Below, piece after piece: positions 49,217 through 60,839 of a stretch of DNA of 64,000 bases (position 1 is its first letter; every line of letters starts with the position of its first letter). Made by a program: the position numbers and the translations under genes. The notes under the pieces are model-generated. The model was not told the DNA's origin. It did not search any database and saw only the letters and a program-made list of their open reading frames with translations. Location: the NCBI GenBank assembly GCA_014706385.1, contig JACGZH010000011.1, positions 682,001 to 746,000 on the forward strand, given 5' to 3'. The stretch comes from Phaffia rhodozyma. Its lineage: Eukaryota > Basidiomycota > Tremellomycetes > Cystofilobasidiales > Mrakiaceae.

Positions 49217-50294
49217 TGTTGAATATGGAAGAGAAGATGTTCTAGAAGCCGTTGTTGAAAGGACTATTCACAATATGGACGATTGACCAAGATGGAGGTT
49301 ACTATGATCGATGGAGCGCTTGCCGTGCTATTAAAGCTGAACAAACGAGAAAGAGAGGAAAAATTGATCCAGTGACCAAACAGAGAATGAGTTAGCTTCT
49401 CTGTAGCCCTAAGCGGTGGTGGTGAGCTGAGTCTAAGTCTCGGGTGACAAACTACAAAGATTGAGTTGGATGTGCGCCAACTGAACTTTACCTACCTTTC
49501 GCACGCACAAGAAAGAACAATAAGAAGGGATAGACCTCGGAAGGATGGTCGACGTGAGCGAGTACGTGTCTGTGTATTTGGTGGTGGTTAACAAGGGTCT
49601 CCAAAATGGAAGAAAGAAAAGAACACTCTGCCTTCTTACCCCAGACTGATCATCCTCTTTAAGGAGAAGTCGCTCTCACTAGTGAGTCGGATGGAGCGGG
49701 TCCCCGAAAAGACAAGATCAGAATTTTATTGAAAAAGTAAAAAGGTTTGAGAAAATCTTCCAATGAATGCCGGTGCCGTAAACGCCGGAATCTGTTCGCA
49801 GTTGACAATCACGGCCGAATCAACCGAGATACGGTTACGTTTGTGGTTATGCTGAGCTGCGTCTACGTAACCATCGCCCCTAAAGCACCACACAATACCA
49901 AGCGCTTCGGTCACGACTCACCGAAAAGCCTTACCAAGCAAGACGGTTGGTAATACGTCTATTGAAATTTCGGATTTTATTTTATTTTATTTTTTCTATT
50001 CTACCTTATGCGTGCCAAAAACAGAAGGAAGAAAGAGAGAGAAGAAAAGAAGAAATCACAAGCAAACCGCTTTGTGTTGGGTCTAGACCGAGTGCGAAAG
50101 GTTCTTTCCTTTTCAGACAGTACCCAACCCTTCTGGGTCGTTTGAGAAGTCAGGCATACTTAGCACAAAAAGCTTAATTCATCAGCTCGTCGGGCTGCAA
50201 CGTGTCGTATAGTATGTTTACATTGTTCACAAATAACCTTTCTAGATAATCTTCTCTCTCTCGCGCACGCGCAAAACGCACAGAACAACTGAGT
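49217..50294. other. Intergenic stretch upstream of transporter copy 2
   Basis: About 1.1 kb containing the promoter and leader of transporter copy 2 and the 3' flank of the PPR-like gene. Short frames at 49726-49953 are open on both strands and look like chance. No RNA gene or repeat recognised. Confidence 0.5.
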
Positions 50295-53057
50295 TCACAC
50301 TGTTTCATCAGATCGTTCCCATCTCTCTACAGAAGTCGCCATCTTATGTCGCCTGGCTCTTCGCGCGGCTGCGTGGCCGATCCGAACGGTACCCTCCCCC
50401 GGCTTTCTGGCGCTACTCGAGACCTCCATCAATGCAGATGCGATCGGTGTTCCCAAATCGTTCGTCGTGTCCGCCCAGCTTGGCAGCACCCTTCTCAGCT
50501 TACCATGCTTCTTCGTCCGTATTCCCGTCTCTTCAACCCGCATTGTTGACGCTGCATCCGGCCACTCAGACGCCCTGTCGATCAAATCACCAAATGTCTG
50601 CTCAAACGTAGGTGGTCGCTCCCCAGACGCGAACCCGATATATGACACCCGCTTTCGGTACACATCTCGTAACATCGACACATCCTCCCTGTTGACGATC
50701 ACGCCGCTCTGGCGTAATTTTCCCTCGATCAAAGTCGCCAGTTCTGGATCCCTCTGGTGAGTCGCCTCCAACAATAACCGGACGTACACCTCGGACGTCA
50801 CCACAGGGACTACTCGGCCCTCCACCGGCGCAATCGGACCCAGCCGGGAGCGAGCCTGAATTGTCAGGTGGTCCACCGGTTTGAAAATCTGAATCCCCCC
50901 ATCCCGTTCCATCATCTCCAATGCTTCCATCGCCGCCTCTGGCTGCCCCCGAGCAACGAGTCCGACCATGATGTCAGCCCACTGTGAACTTTCCGTAGGA
51001 ATCTTGCGCTCGACCATATCCCGCAGAACTTGCATCGCCAAGTCCGGGTCGACCTTTGAGAACGCATTGATCCACGGCTGCCATACCACAGCACACGGAA
51101 GCGCCACCGGTGGTAAATGGAATTGGAATCCAGGGGACGACCAAGGCGTCGTCAGTCGGCCATCGCCATCGATTTCACTACTGCCAAACACTGGCGGTTC
51201 TACCAAATCCACAGGATCATGGAACTCAAACTCGAGTGGAATCTCTTCGAATATGCTTGGGTCCATGATCGACAAACGAGCTTTGTTCGCCTCGATGAAT
51301 GATGCATAATCCGCCTGCAATAGGTTCACATCTCCGTACGATAGTGCGATGATCGACTTGATCGCCAGAGTTCGAGCCGGGCCGACGTAAAAGTCCTTCG
51401 CTCGGGGTTTCGGTCGTGCGTGCAGATCTCTCGAAGCCTCGTCCATCAACACATCCGACGGTTCGATTAATCCATACCGGGCCCACCTCCGGGTTGTTGG
51501 CAGACCAATCCACTGGTACCTCGATGCAAACAACTCGAGCGCGTCCTCGTGTCGGCCCGCCCGTTGAAGGCGCATCATCTCCGCCGAGATCCACACGCCC
51601 TCCTGGGTCTTGAATCGACGGGCGTATGTTGGCAAGCTCGGATCGTAGGACGACCGGTTGATAATTCTCCGATGAATCAAACCAAGAAGATTTCCACGAC
51701 GCACAGGTGACTCGTACAGCGCTTGAAGCACGAACGAGAGTGCCTTGGCCGAAACTCTGGCCCCAGGTCGAGTCACCTGACGAATCGCTGCCGGCAGATC
51801 TTCCAACACGGGCGGGCCGTCGAGGATAAGCGAAAACTCTGGGTACGCCTTCTTCGCAGGCGTGATCTCTTGTTCTGGATGATGTTCGACGGCCCAGTGA
51901 ATTAATGTCCGACAGTAAGGATGGTTCGTTCCCCATTGGGAAGTAACTTCTTGGTAGAGAACTTGGTACGTGTGAAATTCTATCCCAGCACACATCTTTC
52001 TACCGTCCCAAAAGGCTGATGTCCTTCTCCGTGCCTTCTTTAAAAGCTCCATCGCAGGATGAAAGTGGCCGGCAAGACAGAGAGACCGAACGGCCGTGTT
52101 ATACGCGGCCGACCTCTCTTTGCTTCCGTTCTCCCAACCGGCCGCACGGCAGACACTGATCACCAAATCGTACACCTGCTCAGGCGGACCATGCCGGGCG
52201 AGGTGGGATAGCAGACTGGGAACGAAGAATAGACCGTAGCCCTTCTCGGCAAAGAGAACCATGATTCGAGATAGGTGCTCGAGGTGAGTAGGGAATTGAT
52301 ACACCAGTTCCAAAACTGCCCACATCTGTCGGGTCCAAGCGGTCGAGCCAAACAAAGTAGACAAATCGCCTTCAGCTGCCTCTGGAACGAGAGAATACCA
52401 ATGAATAAACCACTCCAGCTTTTCTTCCGGGGTCTGAAGCAGATCTCTTCGAGCTACACCCGCATCACCAGCTGCGTAGTCCACAAGAAGCGAGTCGATA
52501 GCCGCCTTTAGGTACACCGGGTCGTGCAAAATCTCGATGTCTGCTTCTGCCAACTTCTTAAGTTGAGCTCTAGCTTCTATTCCGTCAGCTCGCTGGATGG
52601 CAGCCACCATAGGTTCTAACATATCCCCGTTTGGATTTGGTACAGTGTTTGGTGAGAAGAATCCGAGTGGATCGGTTGTGGATGCCGAAGGAGCGACCAA
52701 CGCATGTTTGGTAGGTACTGAAAACTCTCGAGTCATCAAAACGTCATCGTAGCCTGCCTTTTCTTCTTCAAATATGTCTGGAATCACGCCTCCCTTTCCA
52801 TTCAAATCGTGAAGGAGAGCAGCATGGGCTGAGAAGGATAGGTCAAGAACTTTGTCGAAAGAGGTGGATAGGCTGGAGGAGAGTGAGTGGGTTCTTGATG
52901 ATGAGGCTTGGGATGCGACGTTTGTTGAATCTAGAGTTGCTGATGAAACGCTGCGAAGTACCGAACTGGAGAATGGACGTATAGAGTGGGCCTTAGCAAT
53001 AGAGGATACGGCCTGCCAGTAAAGGGACGTCAGAGGAGTATGAGTACAATGAGGCAT
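50295..53057 (-). CDS. PPR-like mitochondrial protein (920 aa)
   Basis: Single-exon gene, unusual among its intron-rich neighbours. The N-terminus is Ser/Arg-rich and poor in acidic residues (MPHCTHTPLTSLYWQAVSSI, then RPFSSSVLRSVSS), consistent with mitochondrial import. The body is mostly helical, and the stretch from about residue 670 to 740 has pentatricopeptide-type helix pairs (WINAFSKVDPDLAMQVLRDM, WADIMVGLVARGQPEAAMEA). Similar pairs occur near residues 320 and 500 (AVRSLCLAGHFHPAMELLKK, MMRLQRAGRHEDALELF). Fungal proteins of this kind act in mitochondrial RNA processing or translation, but the target cannot be inferred. The C-terminus is basic (RIGHAAARRARRHKMATS). Confidence 0.75.
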   Translation of the reverse strand: MPHCTHTPLTSLYWQAVSSIAKAHSIRPFSSSVLRSVSSATLDSTNVASQASSSRTHSLSSSLSTSFDKVLDLSFSAHAALLHDLNGKGGVIPDIFEEEKAGYDDVLMTREFSVPTKHALVAPSASTTDPLGFFSPNTVPNPNGDMLEPMVAAIQRADGIEARAQLKKLAEADIEILHDPVYLKAAIDSLLVDYAAGDAGVARRDLLQTPEEKLEWFIHWYSLVPEAAEGDLSTLFGSTAWTRQMWAVLELVYQFPTHLEHLSRIMVLFAEKGYGLFFVPSLLSHLARHGPPEQVYDLVISVCRAAGWENGSKERSAAYNTAVRSLCLAGHFHPAMELLKKARRRTSAFWDGRKMCAGIEFHTYQVLYQEVTSQWGTNHPYCRTLIHWAVEHHPEQEITPAKKAYPEFSLILDGPPVLEDLPAAIRQVTRPGARVSAKALSFVLQALYESPVRRGNLLGLIHRRIINRSSYDPSLPTYARRFKTQEGVWISAEMMRLQRAGRHEDALELFASRYQWIGLPTTRRWARYGLIEPSDVLMDEASRDLHARPKPRAKDFYVGPARTLAIKSIIALSYGDVNLLQADYASFIEANKARLSIMDPSIFEEIPLEFEFHDPVDLVEPPVFGSSEIDGDGRLTTPWSSPGFQFHLPPVALPCAVVWQPWINAFSKVDPDLAMQVLRDMVERKIPTESSQWADIMVGLVARGQPEAAMEALEMMERDGGIQIFKPVDHLTIQARSRLGPIAPVEGRVVPVVTSEVYVRLLLEATHQRDPELATLIEGKLRQSGVIVNREDVSMLRDVYRKRVSYIGFASGERPPTFEQTFGDLIDRASEWPDAASTMRVEETGIRTKKHGKLRRVLPSWADTTNDLGTPIASALMEVSSSARKPGEGTVRIGHAAARRARRHKMATSVERWERSDETV

Positions 53058-53802
53058 TCTAATGTCGAGGCAAAATGAGACATAGAAAGGCCGAAAAGAA
53101 AAGACGAGTCCACGTTAGCGTCTTCATCTTCTGTCTAATCATGCCATGGTTGAGAATCTGAATATCGTACCTATCTCATTGAGATACCGCAGTATAAGAG
53201 TATTGCGAATGTATTGAACGGGTAAAGAGTAGGAAGCTCGGCTAGCTAAGTATCCATTACAGGTTTTATCAGCTTCCGTACCCAAGGTTAAACATTTCGT
53301 CATCCGATTGATGGAGGACTCACTAAAAGAGAAATTGTAGCCTTGGTGGAGGTTGCGAGACCTTCAGATTTATGCACAGAATTCTGAGAGCGAAGATTCG
53401 GAGGCCTAGCTCATCAGTAGAAGGCCGAAGAACTAGCATTGACACTGAAAAGGACCTCACTTACAAGTCCAGTCGAACGACAATGATACCTGACCCAAAG
53501 AAGACAGAAAGAAGAAGGAAAAAGAGAAATAAATAGAGAAGTGGGAAAGATACTAAATCCCAACTGCAAATCTCTGTAGACGTAAACGAGCTCAGTGTGA
53601 GCAGCAATGCGAAAGAAACTCAGAGGATGATGAGAGCTACATACAAGTATAAAGTTGAAGCTTGTAAATGAAGACTGGATGTATGTCGACTGAGATGTGG
53701 GTATTCAACTGTGATGATTTTGATTTATATTTGAAAAGTGAACCATAGATAACCTTACGACAGCCTGTAGACTACGCCTTTATAGATTGATACTACATTA
53801 TA
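53058..53802. other. Intergenic stretch between PPR-like and IMPACT-like genes
   Basis: About 745 bp with the promoter of the PPR-like gene and the 3' flank of the IMPACT-like gene. Nothing else recognised. Confidence 0.5.
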
Positions 53803-54958
53803 TTAACTACTCTCCAAGCCTACTCGTCCTCTCTTTCTTGGAGGTTCTTTCTCTTCCCCCGCTATGGCTCTATCATCATCTACACTCTTAAGATAAAGAA
53901 ACGCGCTTTCTTCTGTCGACAGGTTTTTGTGTGGGTCGCCTAGATCTTGATTGAGAACAGACGTTCCAAGGCCATCCTCGTCGTTATTACCCGTATCACC
54001 AACGTCCTTTTTTGGCTCGCCCTCCTCTTCCACGTTCACAGCAGGCGTTTCTACAGTCACCTTATCTGTCTCGATCAATTCTCGAACCCTTTTATGGAGC
54101 TGTTCAATTGTTTTTGAGCGCGCGACGAGAAGACGTTGAGCTTTCTCGAGAGTGAGGTCGGAGTAGTCGGCAGCTTTAGGAGTTGGAGCGGAAAGCTTCC
54201 CTCGTAGGTCCGTTATGACCGAGTCGCGGGCTTCAAGCTCGAGGAGAAGAGGATGAAGATCGGCGAGGGACATATGAGCTGTAACAGATTCGGTGCTGGT
54301 TGTTTGAATGTGGTGAAATCGGATAGGCTGCAGATAGACATCTCAAGTTAAAGTTAAGTAAGGCATTTTCAGATTACAGCTCGAACAGATTGATGCAAAA
54401 CCCACCCCAAGCATTTCTCCGCCAAACCATCTGAAGGGCAAAAGAAAGAACCATTCTATAAGCCTCCTGGCTACGTTCAAAACGACGCGTAAGAGAAACT
54501 AACCGACAGCAAAATGTGATACAGTCGATCGCTCCTTCCATCACCATTAGTATGCGATCCGCCCCATACTTCTCTCCATCATCGTCAGAGCCTTCCCTAA
54601 CTTCATAGTCCACCTCTCCACCGGTACCGTCGCGTCCTTTTTTGAGCACCAGACATTTCCAGGCGTACATTCTGTGAGTCGGGCTGACTCCGTCCCCTCT
54701 CTGAAGAACTTTTGGTAGTTTCGGGTGGTGAGGAGGCGACATGTACTGCTTGATAAGCGACCTGATCTGGTATGTCGTTGGTGGGCTGGTAATCGGAAAT
54801 GTAAGAGATATGAAAATGCTATCCTTGTCGAATATTGGATCGGAATATGTGATCAAGGCAGGATCAGGATGAAGTTCAGACACCGTCGGTGGAATAGAGA
54901 GCCATGAGTCGAGCGAAGGCTGAGCAGGATTTAAAGCTTCCGACGTTCTAGGTGGCAT
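53803..54958 (-). CDS. IMPACT/Yih1-like protein with C-terminal coiled-coil extension
   Basis: Three exons (54958-54504, 54430-54406, 54327-53803) join in phase to 334 codons. The 25-nt middle exon makes the distal part look like a separate gene if it is missed. The protein has an IMPACT (UPF0029) domain: SDPIFDKDSIFISLTFPITS, HRMYAWKCLVLKKG, a YEVREGSDDDGEKYGADRIL segment and, across the two introns, CCRWFGGEMLGPIRFHHI. An extension of about 160 residues follows, first coiled coil (LLLELEARDSVITDLRGKL, LTLEKAQRLLVARSKTIEQL), then acidic, ending in basic PPRKRGRVG that resembles a nuclear signal. Yeast Yih1 and mammalian IMPACT inhibit Gcn2 through an N-terminal RWD domain, which is absent here, so a Gcn2 role is not implied. 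Confidence 0.82.
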
Positions 54959-55832
54959 GGTTTCTAGCAGTGTTTAGAGGTGAATCCGACATGAAAGCAA
55001 CAAGCTAGTGAGGAGCATTTCGAGAGTTCTTGAGAAATATGTGAGGAAACCCCAACGATGACGCGAAGAGGAGGTTGAGCATGCAACCCTAACATAAACA
55101 TGATCGATTCAGCTTTTCATCCAAGATCGTGAAGATTCATTTCTCAGCAATCATGTTGTCGGAGAAACGAGCGGAATTTTGGTAAACTGGGTCTTTGTTC
55201 TTGGCTTAATGTACTGGTTGGTATGCTAATTCTCAAAAATAGTTGATATTGATGCTAACCTTGACAGAGGGCGGAACGGTGGCCAGCATGGCAACATTTC
55301 CACACTTTCGAGCTGATCATCTACCTTCCGGACTTGACCTTCATCAGCTGACCGATGGAACCGGCTCAACTATGAGTCTCAGTGTCGTTTTAGATCAGGA
55401 TGAATCTTCCTCTCTATGTCTAGTTTCCAAGCAGCACTTTTATTCAATCACTCCTTGACACACGGACTTTTGTTTGTGAGGAGTATCCTAATTTCACGCT
55501 TGATGTCAAACGTTAACTTGAAATCATGTACCTCTCTCGCCATCGCCATACGTTGACACAATATGGACACGGATCAAATATTCTTTTCGTCAATCATCTC
55601 CGACACAATTTGTGCTCTAGAGGAAGAATTCAACCGGACGGAGAACCCTAGAGGACAGCTTTGGATTGGGACGGACATTCCGGCTGAATTTGATCAAGCA
55701 GAACAACGGAACTCATCGCCCAGATCCGTATTTAGTTCTAGAGAGAAAGACTTATTCGTTTTCTTTCATCTTCTGCATCAACTTGTGCTATCTCTCGTTT
55801 CATTTTTTCAGCTTGCTTGATTATTCTACAGC
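54959..55832. other. Divergent promoter region
   Basis: About 870 bp between the IMPACT-like gene (minus) and the GH43 gene (plus), with promoters for both. Short frames at 55243-55458 and 55563-55820 show no motifs. Confidence 0.5.
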
Positions 55833-57780
55833 ATGGTTAACTTCTTTCAAGTCGGAACGCTCTTCACTGCGTTCATTTCTGCCGTCGCGGCAGCTTCCTA
55901 CCCCAACCCCGGAACGGTGTAAGCATAAATTCTTGCACTGATAGCCCTTCGTCTCTGAAGTTTGTAACCAGAAACATGGCATGCTGACTTGTGAATAAAT
56001 TCTGGCTCACTAACGGCTACAGAAAAGGTGCAACCTTCACACACGATCCCACTATAGTCAAGACGCCTACAGGCACGTACATTGAGGTACGCTTGTTTGA
56101 ATTTCAACCCTCAACTGGACAATGTCTATAGCCTGACTGAACCTACCAAACAAAACAGGTCTATACCTCTCCCAAACTATCTATTGTGACCTCCACAGAC
56201 CGAATTGTTAGTGTTTGACTACTGTATCATAGCTTGGTATTAACTATACTGGCACTTACTGGTGGGCGTATCAGACCTGGACTGCTGCTGGAAGCGTGAG
56301 TCTATTTCGATCAGAGGGCCGTTATTAAGACAGAGAACACAGTCTAACACGATATAACATGCAACATCGTAGGTATTCCCCAATGGAGCTCCTCAGGGTA
56401 CTTATGCTTACACCCAGGCTGGAGCTGATGCCAACCTCTGGTAAGTCTTGTTTTGAATTATTTTCTCTTCTCATCATAGGTTTCTTATGATGATGCTTCA
56501 TACAGACAGCTCACCTTCAGTCTATACGTCCCTCTTCCTCAGGGCGCCCGATCTCTCCATTCAAGACGGAAAATACCTCCTGTACTATGCTGCGTCTTCC
56601 TTCGGATCCCAGACATCCGGCATCTTCTTAGCTACTTCTACTACCGGTTCGTTTCATATCATTTCAGCCTTCAATTCTACATTCGATACTGAACTTGTCA
56701 GGCATTATCTTCAAACCGCAGGCCTTAGTGGATCTTGGGTCGACCAAGGTCTTGTTTTGTCTTCCTCTTCCTCTGATAACTATAATGCTATCGGTATGTC
56801 AAAGTCGAATATATATCGTCTCCCAACGGTTTGCTTGCTGAAAAGGTCTTCTTGCCAAAGATCCTCAATTGAGTGTTGATGCCGCAACTGGCAGGTGGTG
56901 GTTGACTTATGGATCTTTCTGGAGCGGGATTCAGATCATCGGTGAGTCATGTTCAAGTTCACTCTCCCGAACATCACGCACACACGCTGTGCTGCATCTT
57001 CTATTGACATCGGGGTATATTCGTCTGTATGGTTTTCAAGAGATCAGCCCTTCAACTGGTAAGGTTCTTTCGGGTGCTCAGCGGAAGAATATCTCCTCCC
57101 GACCTGCAAGTGTAGGGAACGCAGAGGAAGCTCCTCAGATCTGGCAGGATGGAGGATAGTAAGTACCTTGACTCTCTCTTGTGAATCTGTTGGCTTAACT
57201 GTAAAACGAGCTTAATTTTCGCTTCCTTTATGATAGTTACTATCTGTTCACATCCTGGGATAAATGCTGCAGCGGACTTAGTAGCACGTACAGCATTCAT
57301 GTCTCCGTGAGTTTCTCCAACTAAACCATGCCCTGCAGTCCGCTTGGTTTCCTGAACAATCCAATTTGATGATGGTTGTATGTCTATAAAGCGAGCTACC
57401 TCTATCACCGGTCCTTATACCGACAAAGCTGGGGTTGCTGCCCTCTCTGGAGGAGGAACCGAGATCCTTTCCACTCATGATTCAGTGAATACCCACTTTA
57501 TGATCTATTCTGTTCCTGGGCGGTTGAATCAGCTTACTCACTCGTCGTTGCCACTTATCAGATTGTCGGTCCGGGAGGTCAAAGCATTTTCAAGGACGTC
57601 GATGGAGCTATTTTGGTGTATCACTACTACACCTCTACAGACTCTCAGCTAGCCATCAATCTTCTTAAATTCCAGGGCGGGTAAGTCAAGCTTCATTCGA
57701 GCCGCTCATGCTTCACGTATATTTACTCACGGAACGATGTCTGATTCGAGGACCTTGGCAGCTGGCCTGTTGTCGCCTAA
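55833..57780 (+). CDS. Secreted GH43 arabinan endo-1,5-alpha-L-arabinosidase
   Basis: Extracellular glycoside hydrolase that cuts alpha-1,5-arabinan in pectin side chains. It starts with a signal peptide (MVNFFQVGTLFTAFISAVAA). The three GH43 acidic sites are visible: catalytic base in ATFTHDPTIVKTPTGTY, pKa-tuning Asp in APDLSIQDGKYLLYYAASS, and catalytic acid in NAEEAPQIWQDGG. Typical arabinanase blocks follow: FTSWDKCCSGLSSTYSIHVS, RATSITGPYTDKAG, ALSGGGTEIL, GPGGQSIFKDVDGAILVYH. About ten introns. The last junction joins LLKFQGG to WPVVA and a TAA at 57778-57780. The assignment to inverting endo-arabinanases rests on these motifs; exact exon ends were read by consensus. Confidence 0.88.
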
Positions 57781-58159
57781 GTGGTATTCAAGTTCGTGCA
57801 TCCAAATAAATCTGTCTCGATCGACTTCTGTATCTCATTGTATGCATATGATTCATTGTACATACATTGTTTGAAAGAAAGCGGTAAACGTAAAGCTGGC
57901 TGGTTTGGACCAACACTATCTATCGAGTTTCCTGAGCCCCTGGTTCCTGAACAGGACGAACGTGTCTTAGTCCCTTATCATTTCATCTGCTGACCGGTTC
58001 GCTCGAATGAGTGTTCCTGTTGGGGACATCTGCTGATGCATCTTGGGACCTGAATGAAGCATTCCGTTTGGATATAAAGTCCCCATCTCACTTCTCATCT
58101 CGACCATTCTTAACTTGTATCCCATCCCATCTCTTCATCTTCCAACCAACCTCTCAAAC

Positions 58160-58756
58160 ATGTCTTCTCCTCAAACTACTTTGTCCACTTCGTTCGTCAT
58201 CAAGGAGGACCAGATTGCCGCCTGTATGTCTTTGTGAATATTCTGTCATGTTCACCCGTTCATGCTGTCCTGATGTGTGGATATTCCTCGGGTGGCTTTC
58301 TTTTTTCAGGGCTCGTCGAAGTGGAAGCATCCATCAAGGAGCTCTCCAAGCAAAAGGAGCTAGTCACGTTCGTCTCAGAAGGATCCCTCTCCTCGACTCT
58401 CACTTCTCTGATGTAGACTGCTCTAACTGGGTTGACATGGGGATCGGTTTTCTCAGAATCGCGCTCTCCCAGGACTGTGACGATAAGAAAAAATTCAACC
58501 TGCTTCAGATGTGGAGTTGCTCCCGAGAGGCATTGATGGCCAACATGTCTGCATCCAAGGACAAGTTGGAAGCCTGTGAGTCTTTCTTCAAGTTTGACAG
58601 GTTGTACCTGGACCGTGCATCGTGTCTTAACGAATCTTGTTTGGGGGATCCTCTTTTCTTCTTCAAGATGAGACAAAGACCAAACCTATGTGGGCTGCCG
58701 ATAGGGTTTATCAGTTTCTTGAGGTCAAGCAACTCATTCGAGGAACTTCTGCCTGA
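58160..58756 (+). CDS. Small four-exon protein of unknown function (109 aa)
   Basis: Assembled from splice sites. Exons 58160-58223, 58310-58367, 58457-58575 and 58668-58756 total 330 nt, with introns of 86, 89 and 92 nt that have GT donors, AG acceptors and branch-like CTAAC or CTTAAC. The product starts MSSPQTTLSTSFVIKEDQIA. It has a Glu/Lys-rich helix (VEVEASIKELSKQKELVTIA), then SQDCDDKKKFNLLQMWSCSR, and ends VYQFLEVKQLIRGTSA. It has no signal peptide or membrane span. I do not recognise the family. The phase-consistent exons and length divisible by three make it a likely real gene; the donor GTTCGT at 58368 is the weakest point. Confidence 0.62.
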
Positions 58757-59142
58757 AAAGGTCGTGGTGGTTTCTATACCCATCCATACTTTATACACCG
58801 ATAGCGTAGTGCACCTATTGAGATGAACAGTGACGAAGTCGGATTTTCCTTTCTTTTTCGACAAAAGTGCTCATATATTTAAAGAAAATTAAGGAGAAAA
58901 GAGATGGTAGATGAGAGAAAAAAAGTCCTACAAGAGCCCAAGATAACTTTGAAAAAGTAAAACGTAATGTTTTACTATGCCACGAAGCTAGGCGTTCTAA
59001 ATGCTTTTAGATCGATCTCTTTCCAATGTAAGAGCTGTGTGCCATGGGAGAAATGATGATTCGTCCCAAGAGGAAGAAGAGCGCAACCAAACATCAGTAA
59101 ATTATCCAGCAGAGCAAGGGGCCGACACAGGAAAGAGAACGC
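58757..59142. other. Convergent 3' region
   Basis: About 390 bp between the 3' ends of the small gene (plus) and ornithine carbamoyltransferase (minus). No gene recognised. Confidence 0.5.
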
Positions 59143-60839
59143 TCACTTGAAGACTGAGCAGATGGTGTGCTTTCTGTTTTCGGCCTCTTCGAATACGGTG
59201 CTTCGAGGACCGTAGAAGACCTCGTCGTCGACCTCATCCTGATGCCTGGGAAGACAGTGCATGAACTTCCAGTCAGGGTTTGCGCCAGCTCGCTTGCAAA
59301 GCTCTGCGCGCGGCGAAGAAGATGAGGGAGATTAGAAGGATGAGAACAGGCAGACAGAAACATAGGGTGACGGTCAAGATCGGTCAGAAGGACATACCCT
59401 CAGTGATTTGGAAACCAGCAAAGTCTCTCAATCGCCTAGCAGACTCTTCCTCCTGACCCATTGAGATCCAAGTGTCGGTGACGACGACATCGGCGTCCTT
59501 CAAGGCTTCCTCTGGAGAGCTGGTGAAGGTGACGGCATGCTTGAGACCGAATTCGTCACTGGATGGGATAACATATATACAGAGATCAGCCGGGTTATAC
59601 CAAGAGAGAAGACAGAAAACGGTCACCGAATTGTCCGCCGAGAATCGAAGAGCAGACTGACAGCTTAGCTTCCACTCGTTTATCAAGCCCGTAGGCCCCG
59701 TTCTTTCCACCGGGCGAAGCCACTCGAAGATCGATTCCCAATCGGGGGTAAGTGACGATCATGTCATTCACCACATTGTTGCAGTCTCCAACCCAAGCTA
59801 CTTTAAGCCCCTGGAGCGGAGTCAACAGGCTTGGCTTGGAGCCGTTCCCGGCCCGAGACCAGAGGTCGTTCCAAGAGGTCTTCTGCAGAGGCTTCGTCGC
59901 GCGTCCGTCTCCAGACGGGGTAGCAGCAGCAGCAGCAGCAGCCGGCTTGGAGGCTTCAGCCTGAGAGGCGACAACAGGAGTGGGAGGAGCAAAGTGAGGA
60001 GCGGTAGGGGTTCGCTTAGCATAGATCCTGGCCAGGGTCAGCAAGGAAGCGAGCGTCTGGGTTGGATGGTACAAATCAGAGAGCGCGTTGATGACAGGAA
60101 TTCCAGAGTACTTTGCCAATGTCTCGACCTCCGCGTGGGCTCCGACTCGAGCCATGATACCATCAGCCATTGACCCGATGATGCTATAGGGGAGTTCAAG
60201 AAGGGTTGAGATTGAGTTTTGGGAGTACCAAGAGAAAGAAGGAAATACGAAATAAGAATAAAAATGTAGATCGAGTCATCAGCCAAGTGAGACAAAGGCA
60301 GGTCGAGAAGAAGCAATGCATTTGGCAATGCTTTGATAGGCTAGAGACCAAAGATGGGAATAGCTGTTCTCCGGGAAGACTACTCACTGAGCAGTGTCCT
60401 TCAAGGACTCGTTGACGCCCAGTTGAATGTCTGCTGGTCCTAGGAACATTGGGTGTCCCCCAAGAATGACCGCACTGGTCTCACTGGCGATTCGAGTTCT
60501 GGTCGATCTTTTTGAAAACAAGAGGGCAACCGTCTTGTCGGTTAATGTTTTCTGAAGCTTGTGAGGAGCAGACGAAGGAGGCTTGATCAGGCTCTTGATC
60601 TGCTGAGCCTGGGTAATCAGGCCAGTGATCTGCTCAGGAGACAATGAGTGAAGATCCAAAAAGTGCTTGACTGGTCGTTGGGCAACCGGAACAGGAACAG
60701 GAGCAGTCTGACCAGACGAGACCGAAGAGGAAGATGTAGAGGTAGATGAAGTCGTGTAGGCCGCCCGGGCGAAAGGACTGGCCGCGAAAGCCTTGGGCTT
60801 GACGCTAAGCCTGAGAGAAGCAGTGGTTCGGAACGACAT
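59143..60839 (-). CDS. ARG3: Ornithine carbamoyltransferase, mitochondrial
   Basis: Makes citrulline from ornithine and carbamoyl phosphate in arginine synthesis. It starts [20 protein letters not shown], a mitochondrial-type leader followed by a Ser/Thr run. Family motifs: [13 protein letters not shown], carbamoyl-phosphate loop [75 protein letters not shown] and the ornithine-side HCLPRH in [16 protein letters not shown]. It ends in KHTICSVFK and a TGA at 59143-59145. About four introns. Between [19 protein letters not shown] and LQGLKVAW there is an extra loop of about 65 residues rich in Ala and Pro, including a run of seven alanines, absent from typical enzymes. The symbol follows budding yeast. 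Confidence 0.95.

Noticed and set aside
53803..54273. Separate 156-codon coiled-coil gene
   Set aside because: It joins in phase with the upstream IMPACT exons through two good introns, so it is treated as the last exon of that gene.
58011..58826. Uninterrupted 271-codon frame as the gene
   Set aside because: It translates intron sequence. The spliced 109-codon model explains the coding-looking segments in different frames better.
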